Assembly: GCA_036264135.1 (NCBI GenBank)
Contig: DATARN010000024.1
Coordinates: 1 to 7,172, forward strand
Direction of reading: 5' to 3'
Source of the DNA: DATARN01 sp036264135
Lineage (GTDB): Bacteria > Actinomycetota > Acidimicrobiia > Acidimicrobiales > Palsa-688
Length of the DNA stretch: 7,172 nt
This document shows, piece by piece, positions 1 to 5,828 of this stretch. The notes beneath the pieces were generated by a model, which ran no database searches, had not been told where the DNA came from, and worked only from the letters and a program-made list of their open reading frames with translations. Every line of letters begins with the position of its first letter. The stretch's first letter is position 1. A program made the position numbers and the translations under genes.

Positions 1-137
1 CCGACCCCGACGGCTTCCCCGTGGGCCTGCAGATCGTGGGCCCGCCCGGCGCCGACTCCCAGGTCATCGCGGCCGCCGGCGTGGTGGAATCGTCCACCGG
101 CGTTGCCACTGACCGTGACGGCACCGGCGGTCGATGA
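1..137 (+). CDS. Amidase signature family protein, C-terminal fragment
   Basis: Only the last 44 codons are in the window, read from base 3 to the TGA at 135-137. The peptide starts DPDGFPVGLQIVGPPGADSQ. The G-[FL]-P-V-G-L-Q-[IV]-V-G-P pattern followed by D..VI..A is typical of the C-terminal end of amidase signature enzymes (GatA/AtzF-like), which hydrolyse amide bonds with a Ser-Ser-Lys triad. That triad lies upstream of the window and cannot be checked, and the substrate cannot be inferred. The tail after GVVE (about 15 residues rich in T, G, D) is not conserved in the family as I know it. The gene converges on the DUF1963 gene with 8 bp between the two stop codons. Confidence 0.8.
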   Translation, partial: DPDGFPVGLQIVGPPGADSQVIAAAGVVESSTGVATDRDGTGGR

Positions 138-145
138 AAAGGGCG

Positions 146-1012
146 TCACCCTCCCTGCCAGGTCATCTCGATGGCGTCAGGCGTAAAGACGGGCCCCGCT
201 GAGCGCCGGTAGAAGAAATACAAACAGCCTCCGTCGCCCCAAACCGAGCCCAGGCGGGCGTCGGTGTCGATCTGCGCGAGCAGGAAGAGGTCCTGCGACG
301 CTTCCTCATAGATCGCCGGCGAGCCACGCGCTTCCTCGTCGGTCAAACCGGAACGCAAAGCGTGCCCGAAGGCAACCTCCAACTCTGGTGGGACACTGAA
401 GTAGTCCGGGTAGCCGCCGACCCGGTGATTAGGCCCAGGCTGGGCAGCGCCCAGCCGGGCATAAAGCCGCTCCACGGCAACCGGATCCTGGTCGTCCAGC
501 TGCTGAACCGCGAGGTGATCGGGCCGCGGAACAGTCGTTACCAGATCGCCGGCCAGGGCCAGCGGGCGATACACCCTCACGCCTTGAGGCGCGGATACCT
601 CTACGGAATCAACGTCCGCGGGGATCCACATGACCTGCGCGCCCAGCCGGCTGTCGGGATTGAACGCGCCGACGACGGCCGAGCCCTGATCGACCGAGCC
701 GTCGAAGAAAAAGAAGGCCAGAGTGTCAGTGGCCGGACCCGGGTAGCCGGGAAGGCGATATGCGATCGTCTGGCAATGCAGGGCGCCGACGTAACTGAGC
801 GGACCGTGTCCGGGCCATTCTGGCCAGGCGCAACCGGTCGGCAAGAGCGGCGAGCCGCCCCACTCGGCGACAAGTACCTCGCCGTCGTCAGCCGGGCGCA
901 GCAGCAACCCGCGCTGGAGCCGTCGCAGCCAGTCGCGAGCCGCGTCAGGCGGGAGCACCCGGTTGGCTAAAGCTGCGACGACCTCCGGTGGATTATCCAA
1001 AATCGCACTCAC
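146..1012 (-). CDS. DUF1963 (YwqG-like) family protein
   Basis: This 288-residue soluble protein has no signal peptide or membrane helix. The DUF1963/YwqG pattern is visible in order: GGSPLLP at residues 52-58 with W63 and W66 (the 'GG.P.LP....WP' block); PLSYVGALHC at 71-80; a hydrophobic-aromatic LAFFFFDGS around 98-106; HRVGGYPDY at 196-204 (the 'H.llGYPd' block); LLAQIDTD at 244-251; and WGDGGCLYFF at 258-267, the usual C-terminal signature. Function in the family is unknown. The start is GTG at 1010-1012; the sequence just upstream has only a weak GGGACGG-like purine stretch, so a slightly different start is possible. No neighbour suggests a partner: the amidase gene converges on it, and the YccF gene upstream is on the same strand but 213 bp away. 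A 7-bp-arm inverted repeat at 1049-1064 lies in its upstream region. Confidence 0.85.
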   Translation of the reverse strand: MSAILDNPPEVVAALANRVLPPDAARDWLRRLQRGLLLRPADDGEVLVAEWGGSPLLPTGCAWPEWPGHGPLSYVGALHCQTIAYRLPGYPGPATDTLAFFFFDGSVDQGSAVVGAFNPDSRLGAQVMWIPADVDSVEVSAPQGVRVYRPLALAGDLVTTVPRPDHLAVQQLDDQDPVAVERLYARLGAAQPGPNHRVGGYPDYFSVPPELEVAFGHALRSGLTDEEARGSPAIYEEASQDLFLLAQIDTDARLGSVWGDGGCLYFFYRRSAGPVFTPDAIEMTWQGG

Positions 1013-1048
1013 AATGAGACGCCGTCCCGTCTAACGCGACGCAACCCT

Positions 1049-1064
1049 GTTCACCAAGGTGAAC
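1049..1064. promoter_or_regulatory. Inverted repeat, possible operator upstream of the DUF1963 gene
   Basis: GTTCACC-AA-GGTGAAC is a perfect repeat with 7-bp arms and a 2-bp centre. It lies 37 bp upstream of the GTG start of the DUF1963 gene, read on the minus strand. On that strand, TTGGTG (overlapping the repeat) is 17-18 bp upstream of a weak TTAGAC/TAGACG -10-like hexamer, so a bound repressor could block the promoter. Size and symmetry suit a dimeric helix-turn-helix regulator, but no regulator gene is in the window. Chance occurrence is possible. Confidence 0.35.
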
Positions 1065-1225
1065 GGCGCTTGGACCCTCCTCCACACTGTCTACTGCGGC
1101 ACGCCCCGAGCACCGCCTCGCGTCCACAGGCCCGGCACGTAAACGGCCGTCCGCAACCTCGCACACGTTGGTCACTGGCTGGGATGGGGATGGGTAACCC
1201 GATCGGCCACAGTTACGCCGGCGGG

Positions 1226-1828
1226 TTAGAAGGCGACATATGCGCCGTACGCGTCACCCTTTCTGACCACGTCCTTGCCGAACGGGGCAAGGGAGAACCC
1301 AATCATCTTGAAGTTCCCGAGCGCAAGCGGGATCCCGATGATGGTCAGACCGAGGAATATCCCTGTTATCAGGTGGGCAAGCGCGAGCCATATCCCGGCG
1401 AGGAAGAACCAGATGACGTTTCCGATCACGCCGAGCGCCCGATGCCGGTCCGGTCGCTTCACGACCGCTCGGCCGAATGGCCAAAGGACGAATCCCGCCA
1501 GCTTGAAGCACTGGATGCCGAACGGGATCGTGACGATGAACAAGCATTGGATCACGCCCGCTATCACGTAGGACAACGCGAGCCAGAAGCCTGCCAGTAC
1601 GAGCCATATGACGTTGAGCGCCACCGAACCGGCGCCTGGCGGCTTTCCCTGGGCGACGAGTGGCCCGGGCGATGGTATAGCCATAGGTGGCGGCAGTACT
1701 GCAGCGGTCACTGGACGAGCTGCGACAACCGGTTCGGCAGGTTGCCGCTCAGCGGTCCAGTGCAGGCCGTCCCATCGGCGCATCCAGCCGGGCGTCTCAG
1801 GGTCGGAGTACCAGCCGGGCTCGGGCAT
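1226..1828 (-). CDS. DUF2510 + tandem YccF domain membrane protein
   Basis: From the ATG at 1826-1828 the protein has 200 residues. Residues 2-25 form a DUF2510 domain (PEPGWYSDPETPG followed by WDGLHWT), a short domain common at the N-terminus of actinobacterial membrane proteins. A Pro/Ala-rich linker spans about 28-68. Two copies of the YccF domain follow at 72-123 and 137-188; both start NVIW and have W-L-A-L, a hydrophobic IT/VTIPFG- or IIGIPLA-type segment, CFKL/NFKM and PFG[RK]xVV. About four membrane-associated hydrophobic segments are expected. YccF proteins are inner-membrane proteins of unknown role. The frame is open upstream to a GTG at 1981, but those extra 51 residues do not look like a domain, and MPEPGWY is a typical DUF2510 start, so I chose 1828. 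No good Shine-Dalgarno precedes it. A transcript could be monocistronic or continue 213 bp to the DUF1963 gene. Confidence 0.85.
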   Translation of the reverse strand: MPEPGWYSDPETPGWMRRWDGLHWTAERQPAEPVVAARPVTAAVLPPPMAIPSPGPLVAQGKPPGAGSVALNVIWLVLAGFWLALSYVIAGVIQCLFIVTIPFGIQCFKLAGFVLWPFGRAVVKRPDRHRALGVIGNVIWFFLAGIWLALAHLITGIFLGLTIIGIPLALGNFKMIGFSLAPFGKDVVRKGDAYGAYVAF

Positions 1829-2410
1829 CCGCGCAAGTGTGACAGACCCGGAGCCAACTCGCTCAGCCGAGGGCCGAGGCAGGAGCAACGAGCCGCGATT
1901 GTCCAAACTATTCAGGGTAATCAGGGCAGCGCAGAGCGTCTGGGGACCCGCTTCAGTCCGATGCGAATGGCAAAGATCCACATCGAATCGACGGGCAGAG
2001 ATGCAACCGTCATACCGTCAAAGTTGATCAACAAATGATTTGCGAAAAGGTTGACGGAATGACTCCAGATGTCATCCCGGTCGGTTGTGCGGCTTCAAAC
2101 CATTTGAGGGTTGTTGTTCGTCGCGACATTGAAGTGCTTAGTGCCGATACTCGCAGCGAAGTTTACCAGGTCATCAGTCTAGTTGAGGGGTTCGTTCCGG
2201 ATCGGAAAAGACAGCAACCTAGACACGTCGGGAGGAAGGGACTAATTCCCTGAACGATCATGACCCCTTGCTTGATGTTATGGATGCACCCGGAGACTTC
2301 GCCTGCGGCGCCCGGTCGGCGCCTTTGGGGCCACCGTCACGCCAGACGAGCGGGAAGCGCGAGGAAGCGACAACGATCGGTACCGTAGGGCGATGCGGGA
2401 CAATGGCACC
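1829..2410. other. Low-coding intergenic stretch of lower GC
   Basis: This stretch of about 580 bp lies between the YccF gene and the small membrane protein gene. Bases 1829-1981 are the open extension of the YccF frame. From about 1985 to 2260 the DNA is visibly less GC-rich than its surroundings. It contains a 72-codon plus-strand frame (2035-2253, starting MICEKVDGMTPDV) whose third codon positions are not GC-biased, with no recognised domain and no good ribosome site; I do not support it as a gene. Small repeats are present: the palindrome GTTGATCAAC (2023-2032), CCGTCAA (2015-2021) inverted as TTGACGG (2051-2057), and a GGCGCC-CGGTC-GGCGCC hairpin (2307-2323) followed by only three T. 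No tRNA-like sequence was seen. It may be decayed coding sequence or regulatory DNA. Confidence 0.5.
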
Positions 2411-2650
2411 TCATTGAGCACTGGGCAAGTCGTTAGCTCTTCCGCCACCATCGCGAAGTCGAGCCAGCGCCCATGAGACGGCGCCGACGAGCACAAAGGC
2501 CACGGCGATAACGAGGGCCAGCCAGCCATTGTCGCTCACGGTGAGGACGACCAGCCCGAGTACCAACCACAGGGCGGCATTGGCGAAACTGATGACAGCC
2601 ACCCGACGAGCCACCCGGACATCTGCCCATCGTTGCGCCGGTCGAGCCAC
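2411..2650 (-). CDS. Small two-helix membrane protein, unknown function
   Basis: This 79-residue protein has two predicted membrane helices: about residues 17-38 (VAVISFANAALWLVLGLVVL) and 43-64 (WLALVIAVAFVLVGAVSWAL). They are separated by a tight SDNG turn and flanked by basic residues (VARR before, ARLRDGGGR after), which suggests a hairpin with both ends in the cytoplasm. The GTG start at 2648-2650 is supported by AAGGTGAG at 2654-2661 on the minus strand, with 7 nt between AAGG and GTG. I do not recognise the family. Its start lies about 100 bp from the first surface-protein gene on the opposite strand, so the two share a divergent upstream region. The good ribosome site, codon bias and hydrophobic pattern make it a likely real gene. 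Confidence 0.6.
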   Translation of the reverse strand: MARPAQRWADVRVARRVAVISFANAALWLVLGLVVLTVSDNGWLALVIAVAFVLVGAVSWALARLRDGGGRANDLPSAQ

Positions 2651-2718
2651 AATCTCACCTTCCCACGTCCGGCGGCTGGCGTCGACCGCCGAGCGCCAGT
2701 ACCATTTCGGTCAATCCG

Positions 2719-2725
2719 TATAAAT
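2719..2725 (+). promoter_or_regulatory. Possible -10 element of surface-protein copy 1
   Basis: TATAAAT lies 11 nt before the Shine-Dalgarno sequence; the second copy has TATGAAT at 3826-3832. It sits inside the leader conserved between the copies. No recognisable -35 hexamer is found 16-18 bp upstream, and the 5' edge of the duplicated segment lies only 16 bp upstream of the element, so the call rests on the -10 alone. Confidence 0.3.
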
Positions 2726-2735
2726 ACCGACAGTT

Positions 2736-2742
2736 GGGGAGG
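2736..2742 (+). promoter_or_regulatory. Shine-Dalgarno sequence deciding the start of copy 1
   Basis: GGGGAGG is a near-perfect ribosome site. No ATG, GTG or TTG follows at a usable distance: the next codons in frame are CTC ATC CTG CTG. The CTG at 2750-2752 is 7 nt downstream, the ideal spacing. The same GGGGAGG occurs in copy 2 at 3844-3850, again with a CTG 7 nt downstream (3858-3860). Confidence 0.6.
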
Positions 2743-2749
2743 CCTCATC

Positions 2750-3751
2750 CTGCTGGGCAAGGGCACCGCCATCGGCGTGATCAGCCTGATGCTCATGGTC
2801 GGGCTGGGCCTCCCGCTGGCGCCGTCGGCCGGAGCGGCAGAGCTACCTCTCGACTTCAACATGTGCCCGACCGTGGGCCACGCGACCGGGTGCGCTGCAA
2901 TCATCGTGATTCGCGATTCCGGCGTCGCCGTGGTCAACAATCCTGCCGGCACCGCCCGGGGCGTCTACAACGGTGCAGACTCACTAATCGGCGTTCAGAA
3001 CAACACCTTTTCGCACATAAGTGGGATCCCGCTGTCGTCCACCACACCGATTTTTGCCTTCGACGGCGACGGTCCCTGCACGCTGGTGGCGACACCGCCG
3101 TTCAACTGCAACCACGACCCAAGCGGCTACGGCGGCTCCGATGCCAATGGTGTCTCCTTCCAAAACATCACGAGCGATCGCAAAACCGCCGAAGTCTTGT
3201 TTGACTCGTTCATCGACCCCAGCTTCCACGCCTGGTTCGCCGTCGAGGGCACAGCGGACGCGTCGAACCTCTCGGTCCCGACCGCCATAGGGGTTAACAC
3301 CGAAGGCGGCGTCGCCGCGCCGGGCGTCCCCGAAACCTTCTATATAAGGGTGTTCAACATGAACGGCGCACCCTTCACCCTTTCCAGCATTGTCGACACC
3401 CTTCCACCCGGCTTCACCTACGTGCCGGGCAGCGCAGGGCCGAACGGCGAGCCCACCGTACGGGGTTCGACGCTGAGGTGGGACATTTCGATCGACTTCC
3501 CCTGCTGTGGCACGCTCATTTCCGGATTCCAAGCCACGCCGCCGTCGACTCCCGGCACCTACACCAACACGGTGACGGCGTCGGCGACGCCAGCACTGCA
3601 GGTCCCGACCGCGTCGGACAACGTGACGGTGGCCACGGTCGTGGCCACTCCGGCGTTCCCGGTGAAGGGGCTGCCCATCGCGGTGGTTCTGGGCGGCGCC
3701 ATACTGTGGCTACTTTGGCGCCGGCGCCGGAACTCGTCGCTCGCCGGCTGA
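2750..3751 (+). CDS. Secreted, C-terminally anchored DUF11-like protein, copy 1
   Basis: From the CTG at 2750 the protein has 333 residues. It has a signal peptide (basic GKG, hydrophobic AIGVISLMLMVGLGLPLAP, likely cleavage after AGA near residue 29). An N-terminal extracellular domain (about 30-175) carries FAFDGDGPCT, DPSGYGGSDANGVSF and HAWFAVE, like secreted beta-sandwich proteins that often carry sorting tails. A DUF11-type domain (about 180-290) has VDTLPPGFTYVPGS, STLRW and STPGTYTNTVTASATP. A C-terminal anchor has AFPVKGLPIAVVLGG, a hydrophobic helix and RRRR (about 302-327). Six Cys (39, 48, 110, 120, 252, 253) are conserved in copy 2. A surface structural or adhesive role is inference. 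The frame is open upstream to a TTG at 2633, but it has no ribosome site there, overlaps the divergent gene, and a 1-bp indel relative to copy 2 at about 2728 indicates the leader is non-coding. A GTG at 2777 is the nearest canonical internal start and would lose the basic n-region. Confidence 0.75.
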   Translation: MLGKGTAIGVISLMLMVGLGLPLAPSAGAAELPLDFNMCPTVGHATGCAAIIVIRDSGVAVVNNPAGTARGVYNGADSLIGVQNNTFSHISGIPLSSTTPIFAFDGDGPCTLVATPPFNCNHDPSGYGGSDANGVSFQNITSDRKTAEVLFDSFIDPSFHAWFAVEGTADASNLSVPTAIGVNTEGGVAAPGVPETFYIRVFNMNGAPFTLSSIVDTLPPGFTYVPGSAGPNGEPTVRGSTLRWDISIDFPCCGTLISGFQATPPSTPGTYTNTVTASATPALQVPTASDNVTVATVVATPAFPVKGLPIAVVLGGAILWLLWRRRRNSSLAG

Positions 3752-3830
3752 CCCCATCCGGGTTTTCGCGACTCCCGAGCGGCTGGCACCGATCTCCGAC
3801 CACCACTAGCATTTCGGTCAATCCGTATGA

Positions 3831-4868
3831 ATGCCTGACAGTTGGGGAGGCGTGATCCTGCTGCGCAAGGGCACGGCCATTGGCGTGATCAGCCTGATGC
3901 TCATGGTCGGGCTGGGCCTTCCGCTGGCCCCGGCGGCCGGAGCCGCCAACCTGCCCCTCAACTTCAACATCTGCCCCAGCGTGGGTCCCGCAACTGCGTG
4001 CGCGGCGCTGATCGTGATTTCCGATGGCGGCGTCATGACCGTGGTGGACAATCCTGCGGGTACTGCCCGGGGGGTCTACGACGGCAACGACTCACTGATT
4101 GGCGTCCAGAACAACACGGGGGCCTACATAACCGGGTTCATGCTGTCGTCCACCACGCCGATTTTTGCCTTCGACGGCGACGGACCCTGCACGCTCTTGG
4201 CGGCGCCCACGTTCACCTGCAGCCGCGACCCAAGCGGCTATGGCGGCTCGGATGTCAACGGTGTCTCCTTCACCAACATAACGAGCGATCACAAAACCGC
4301 CGAGATTTTGTTCCCCATCCTCCCGCCGTACCACGACTCGTGGTTCGCCGTCCAAGGCACCCCTGACGCCGCGAGCCTTTCGTTCCCGACCGCCATCGCC
4401 CTTGACACCGAAGGCCCGGTCGGCGGCCCGGGTGTCCCCGAAGGCTTCGTGTTCAGCGTGTTCAACCCGACCTCCGCACCCATCACCATTTCCAGCATTG
4501 TCGACACCCTTCCACCGGGCTTCACCTACGTGCCGGGCAGCACGGGGGGCGAAAACACCGCCGACCCCACCGTGCGCGGTTCGACGTTGACCTGGGACGG
4601 CCCATTCGTCCTGCCCTGCTGCAGTACGTTGCTGTTCGGATTCCAGGCCACGGTGCCGTCGACTCCCGGGACCTACACCGACACGGCGACCGCACCTGCC
4701 ACGCCGGCACTGCAGTTCCCTACCGCCTCGATAAAGGTGACGGTGGGCACGGTTGTGCCGGTCCCGGCGTTTCCGGTGAATGGGCTACCGATCGCGGTGG
4801 TTCTGGGTGGCGGCATCCTGGGGCTCCTTTGGCGCCGGCGTCGCCGAGATTCGTCACTCGCCGCCTGA
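3831..4868 (+). CDS. Secreted, C-terminally anchored DUF11-like protein, copy 2
   Basis: This is the paralogue of the preceding gene, with the same order of parts. Numbered from the ATG at 3831 (345 residues): signal peptide with LLRKGT at 10-15 and cleavage near AGA at 36-38; N-terminal domain with FAFDGDGPCT (112-121) and DPSGYGGSDVNGVSF (133-147); DUF11-like domain with VDTLPPGFTYVPGS (224-237) and STPGTYTDTATAPATPA (277-293); C-terminal FPVNGLPIAVVLGG (314-327), helix and RRRRR (335-339). Cys at 48, 57, 120, 130, 263 and 264 match copy 1. Coordinates use the only ATG, as the outer limit. That ATG has no ribosome site and lies in the conserved leader, so the true start is more likely GTG 3852 or CTG 3858, the latter 7 nt after GGGGAGG (3844-3850). 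The 79-bp gap after copy 1 has no clear terminator and contains the repeated leader, so each copy may have its own promoter. Confidence 0.8.
   Translation: MPDSWGGVILLRKGTAIGVISLMLMVGLGLPLAPAAGAANLPLNFNICPSVGPATACAALIVISDGGVMTVVDNPAGTARGVYDGNDSLIGVQNNTGAYITGFMLSSTTPIFAFDGDGPCTLLAAPTFTCSRDPSGYGGSDVNGVSFTNITSDHKTAEILFPILPPYHDSWFAVQGTPDAASLSFPTAIALDTEGPVGGPGVPEGFVFSVFNPTSAPITISSIVDTLPPGFTYVPGSTGGENTADPTVRGSTLTWDGPFVLPCCSTLLFGFQATVPSTPGTYTDTATAPATPALQFPTASIKVTVGTVVPVPAFPVNGLPIAVVLGGGILGLLWRRRRRDSSLAA
3844..3850 (+). promoter_or_regulatory. Shine-Dalgarno sequence of copy 2
   Basis: GGGGAGG is conserved with copy 1. It is 1 nt from GTG 3852, which is too close for normal initiation, and 7 nt from CTG 3858. 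It lies downstream of the ATG at 3831, so it cannot serve that codon. Confidence 0.5.
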
Positions 4869-4871
4869 CCG

Positions 4872-4918
4872 GCCGGCCGGTTCGGCGAGCAGCAGTCCGG
4901 TTGCCCCAACCGGCCGGC
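4872..4918 (+). terminator. Overlapping hairpins after surface-protein copy 2
   Basis: GCCGGCCGGTT (4872-4882) is perfectly inverted as AACCGGCCGGC (4908-4918), an 11-bp stem around a 25-nt loop starting 4 nt after the stop codon. A second CCGGTT at 4897-4902 can pair with the same AACCGG (4908-4913) around a 5-nt loop, so two folds compete for one strand. No U-tract follows directly (ACAAAAGGG), so this may act as a T-less terminator, transcript-end stabiliser or protein site. Confidence 0.45.
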
Positions 4919-4934
4919 ACAAAAGGGACGTGTC

Positions 4935-4952
4935 GGCCGTGCGGCCATTTTT
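4935..4952 (+). terminator. Weak intrinsic-terminator-like hairpin with T5
   Basis: GGCC-GTGC-GGCC followed by A and TTTTT (4948-4952) has the outline of a rho-independent terminator, but the stem is only 4 bp. It would end the surface-protein transcript before the hydrolase gene. Confidence 0.3.
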
Positions 4953-4966
4953 CCCAAATCCTCCGG

Positions 4967-4972
4967 TAGCGT
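4967..4972 (+). promoter_or_regulatory. Possible -10 element of the hydrolase gene (leaderless)
   Basis: TAGCGT fits the actinobacterial TAnnnT -10 pattern and ends 8 nt before the ATG at 4981, which would put the transcription start at or next to the start codon. The pre-ATG sequence AAGGGCGA could instead be a poor ribosome site. No -35 is clear. Confidence 0.3.
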
Positions 4973-4980
4973 AAGGGCGA

Positions 4981-5733
4981 ATGCCAGTCGTATTTGTCCA
5001 CGGTGTACCGGAAACCGCCCTCGTATGGCAGCCCATCCAACGCCGACTCCGCCAGGAAAGTATCGCCCTCTCGCTCCCTGGATTTGGGTGTCCCCGCCCG
5101 GGCGGGTTCGGTGGAACTATGGACGAATACGCCGGCTGGCTCGGGACGCAGCTGGCTGCCATTGACGATCCGATCGACCTGGTTGGTCACGACTGGGGCG
5201 GCATTCTGACCGCCCGGGTGGCGACGAGCGGGATGGTCCCGCTGCGCAGCTGGGTCACCGACGCCGTCGTCGCTGTCCACCCCATGTTCCGGTGGCACGA
5301 CCTCGCCAAGATCTGGCAGACCCCTGGCGACGGTGAGGAATTCTGGGCCCGTTTCCGGGCGTCGCCCGTCGAGTCGGCGGCCCTCCTCGGGTCGCTCGGA
5401 GTGCCCGACGGGGACGCCATGGCGATGGTCGAGGCCATCGACTCGACGATGTGCACCGCCATCTTGGACCTCTACCGATCGGCTCACGGCATCGGGGCCC
5501 GGTGGAAGGCCGTCGGCGAGGCGCCTGCCCCCGGCCTCGTGCTCATCGGCTCGGCCGATCATTTCGGCAACGAGCCGGCCTCGCGCCGAGTGGCCGACCA
5601 CCTGGGGATCGATGTCCAGGTGCTGGCCGGCGCCGGCCATTGGTGGCCCCTCGAGGCGGCCGACGACGCCACCGCCCACTTGGAACGCTTCTGGTCTTCC
5701 GTCGGCCGGCGGGCGGGACCGCCTGTCTCCTGA
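4981..5733 (+). CDS. Alpha/beta hydrolase with Asp nucleophile
   Basis: This 250-residue protein is a compact alpha/beta hydrolase. It starts directly at the strand leading into the oxyanion-hole motif HGVP (7-10). The nucleophile elbow is GHDWGG (69-74), with Asp71 as nucleophile as in epoxide hydrolases and haloalkane dehalogenases rather than Ser as in esterases. The likely acid is Asp193 in GSADHF (190-195) and the likely base is His220 in GAGHWWPLE. The region about 95-170 would be the lid; it has no clear Tyr pair that I can assign, so epoxide hydrolase versus dehalogenase is undecided. No signal peptide is present, so it is probably cytoplasmic. ATG 4981 is the first start after an in-frame TAA at 4972. 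Residue 7 for the first motif His is normal for the short actinobacterial MPVVFVHGVPET-type members. The gene converges on the DinB-like gene with a 95-bp gap. Confidence 0.85.
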   Translation: MPVVFVHGVPETALVWQPIQRRLRQESIALSLPGFGCPRPGGFGGTMDEYAGWLGTQLAAIDDPIDLVGHDWGGILTARVATSGMVPLRSWVTDAVVAVHPMFRWHDLAKIWQTPGDGEEFWARFRASPVESAALLGSLGVPDGDAMAMVEAIDSTMCTAILDLYRSAHGIGARWKAVGEAPAPGLVLIGSADHFGNEPASRRVADHLGIDVQVLAGAGHWWPLEAADDATAHLERFWSSVGRRAGPPVS

Positions 5734-5798
5734 CCCTTTCCGAGTCAGCCGATTACCTGGCGTGACGCGGCGGTGATGGCGCTCGTCTTGTCTCGACG

Positions 5799-5828
5799 CG
5801 GCGGGACGGGAGTTGCCTCCCCCCGCCG
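5799..5828. terminator. Bulged hairpin between convergent genes, likely bidirectional terminator
   Basis: CGGCGGG (5799-5805), a 2-nt bulge AC, and GGGAG (5808-5812) pair around a TTGC loop with CTCCC (5817-5821) and CCCGCCG (5822-5828), giving 12 GC-rich base pairs. It lies right against the TGA of the minus-strand gene (5829-5831) and about 65 bp after the plus-strand stop. There is no U-tract on either side. Position and strength suggest a terminator serving both genes. Confidence 0.5.

Larger units (their letters stand above)
2703..4868 (+). repeat. Tandem duplication of about 1.1 kb (two surface-protein genes)
   Basis: Two direct copies run from about 2703 to 3751 and from 3810 to 4868. 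Each begins with the same 18 bp, CATTTCGGTCAATCCGTA (2703-2720 and 3810-3827), and ends at its gene's stop codon. Sequence upstream of CATTTCGG and downstream of the stops does not match. The 5' end is the best conserved: bases 2774-2811 and 3882-3919 are identical over 38 bp, across the signal-peptide region. The middle and C-terminal halves have diverged with small indels, so this is not a very recent duplication. Confidence 0.85.

Noticed and set aside
362..970. 202-codon plus-strand open frame opposite the DUF1963 gene
   Set aside because: It is antisense to conserved DUF1963 motifs, with no ribosome site or domain.
1070..2038. 322-codon plus-strand open frame opposite the YccF gene
   Set aside because: It is antisense to a clearly recognisable DUF2510/YccF protein and has low-complexity shadow composition.
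2035..2253. 72-codon plus-strand ORF as a gene
   Set aside because: Codon use is not GC3-biased, it has no good Shine-Dalgarno sequence and no recognised family; it is described only as part of the intergenic stretch.
2307..2323. GGCGCC-CGGTC-GGCGCC hairpin as a terminator
   Set aside because: It is followed by only three T, and no supported gene ends just upstream on either strand (the nearest, on the minus strand, ends about 88 bp away).
2633..2749. N-terminal extension of surface-protein copy 1 from TTG 2633
   Set aside because: It has no ribosome site, overlaps the divergent small gene, and is not conserved in copy 2 (1-bp indel, different upstream sequence).
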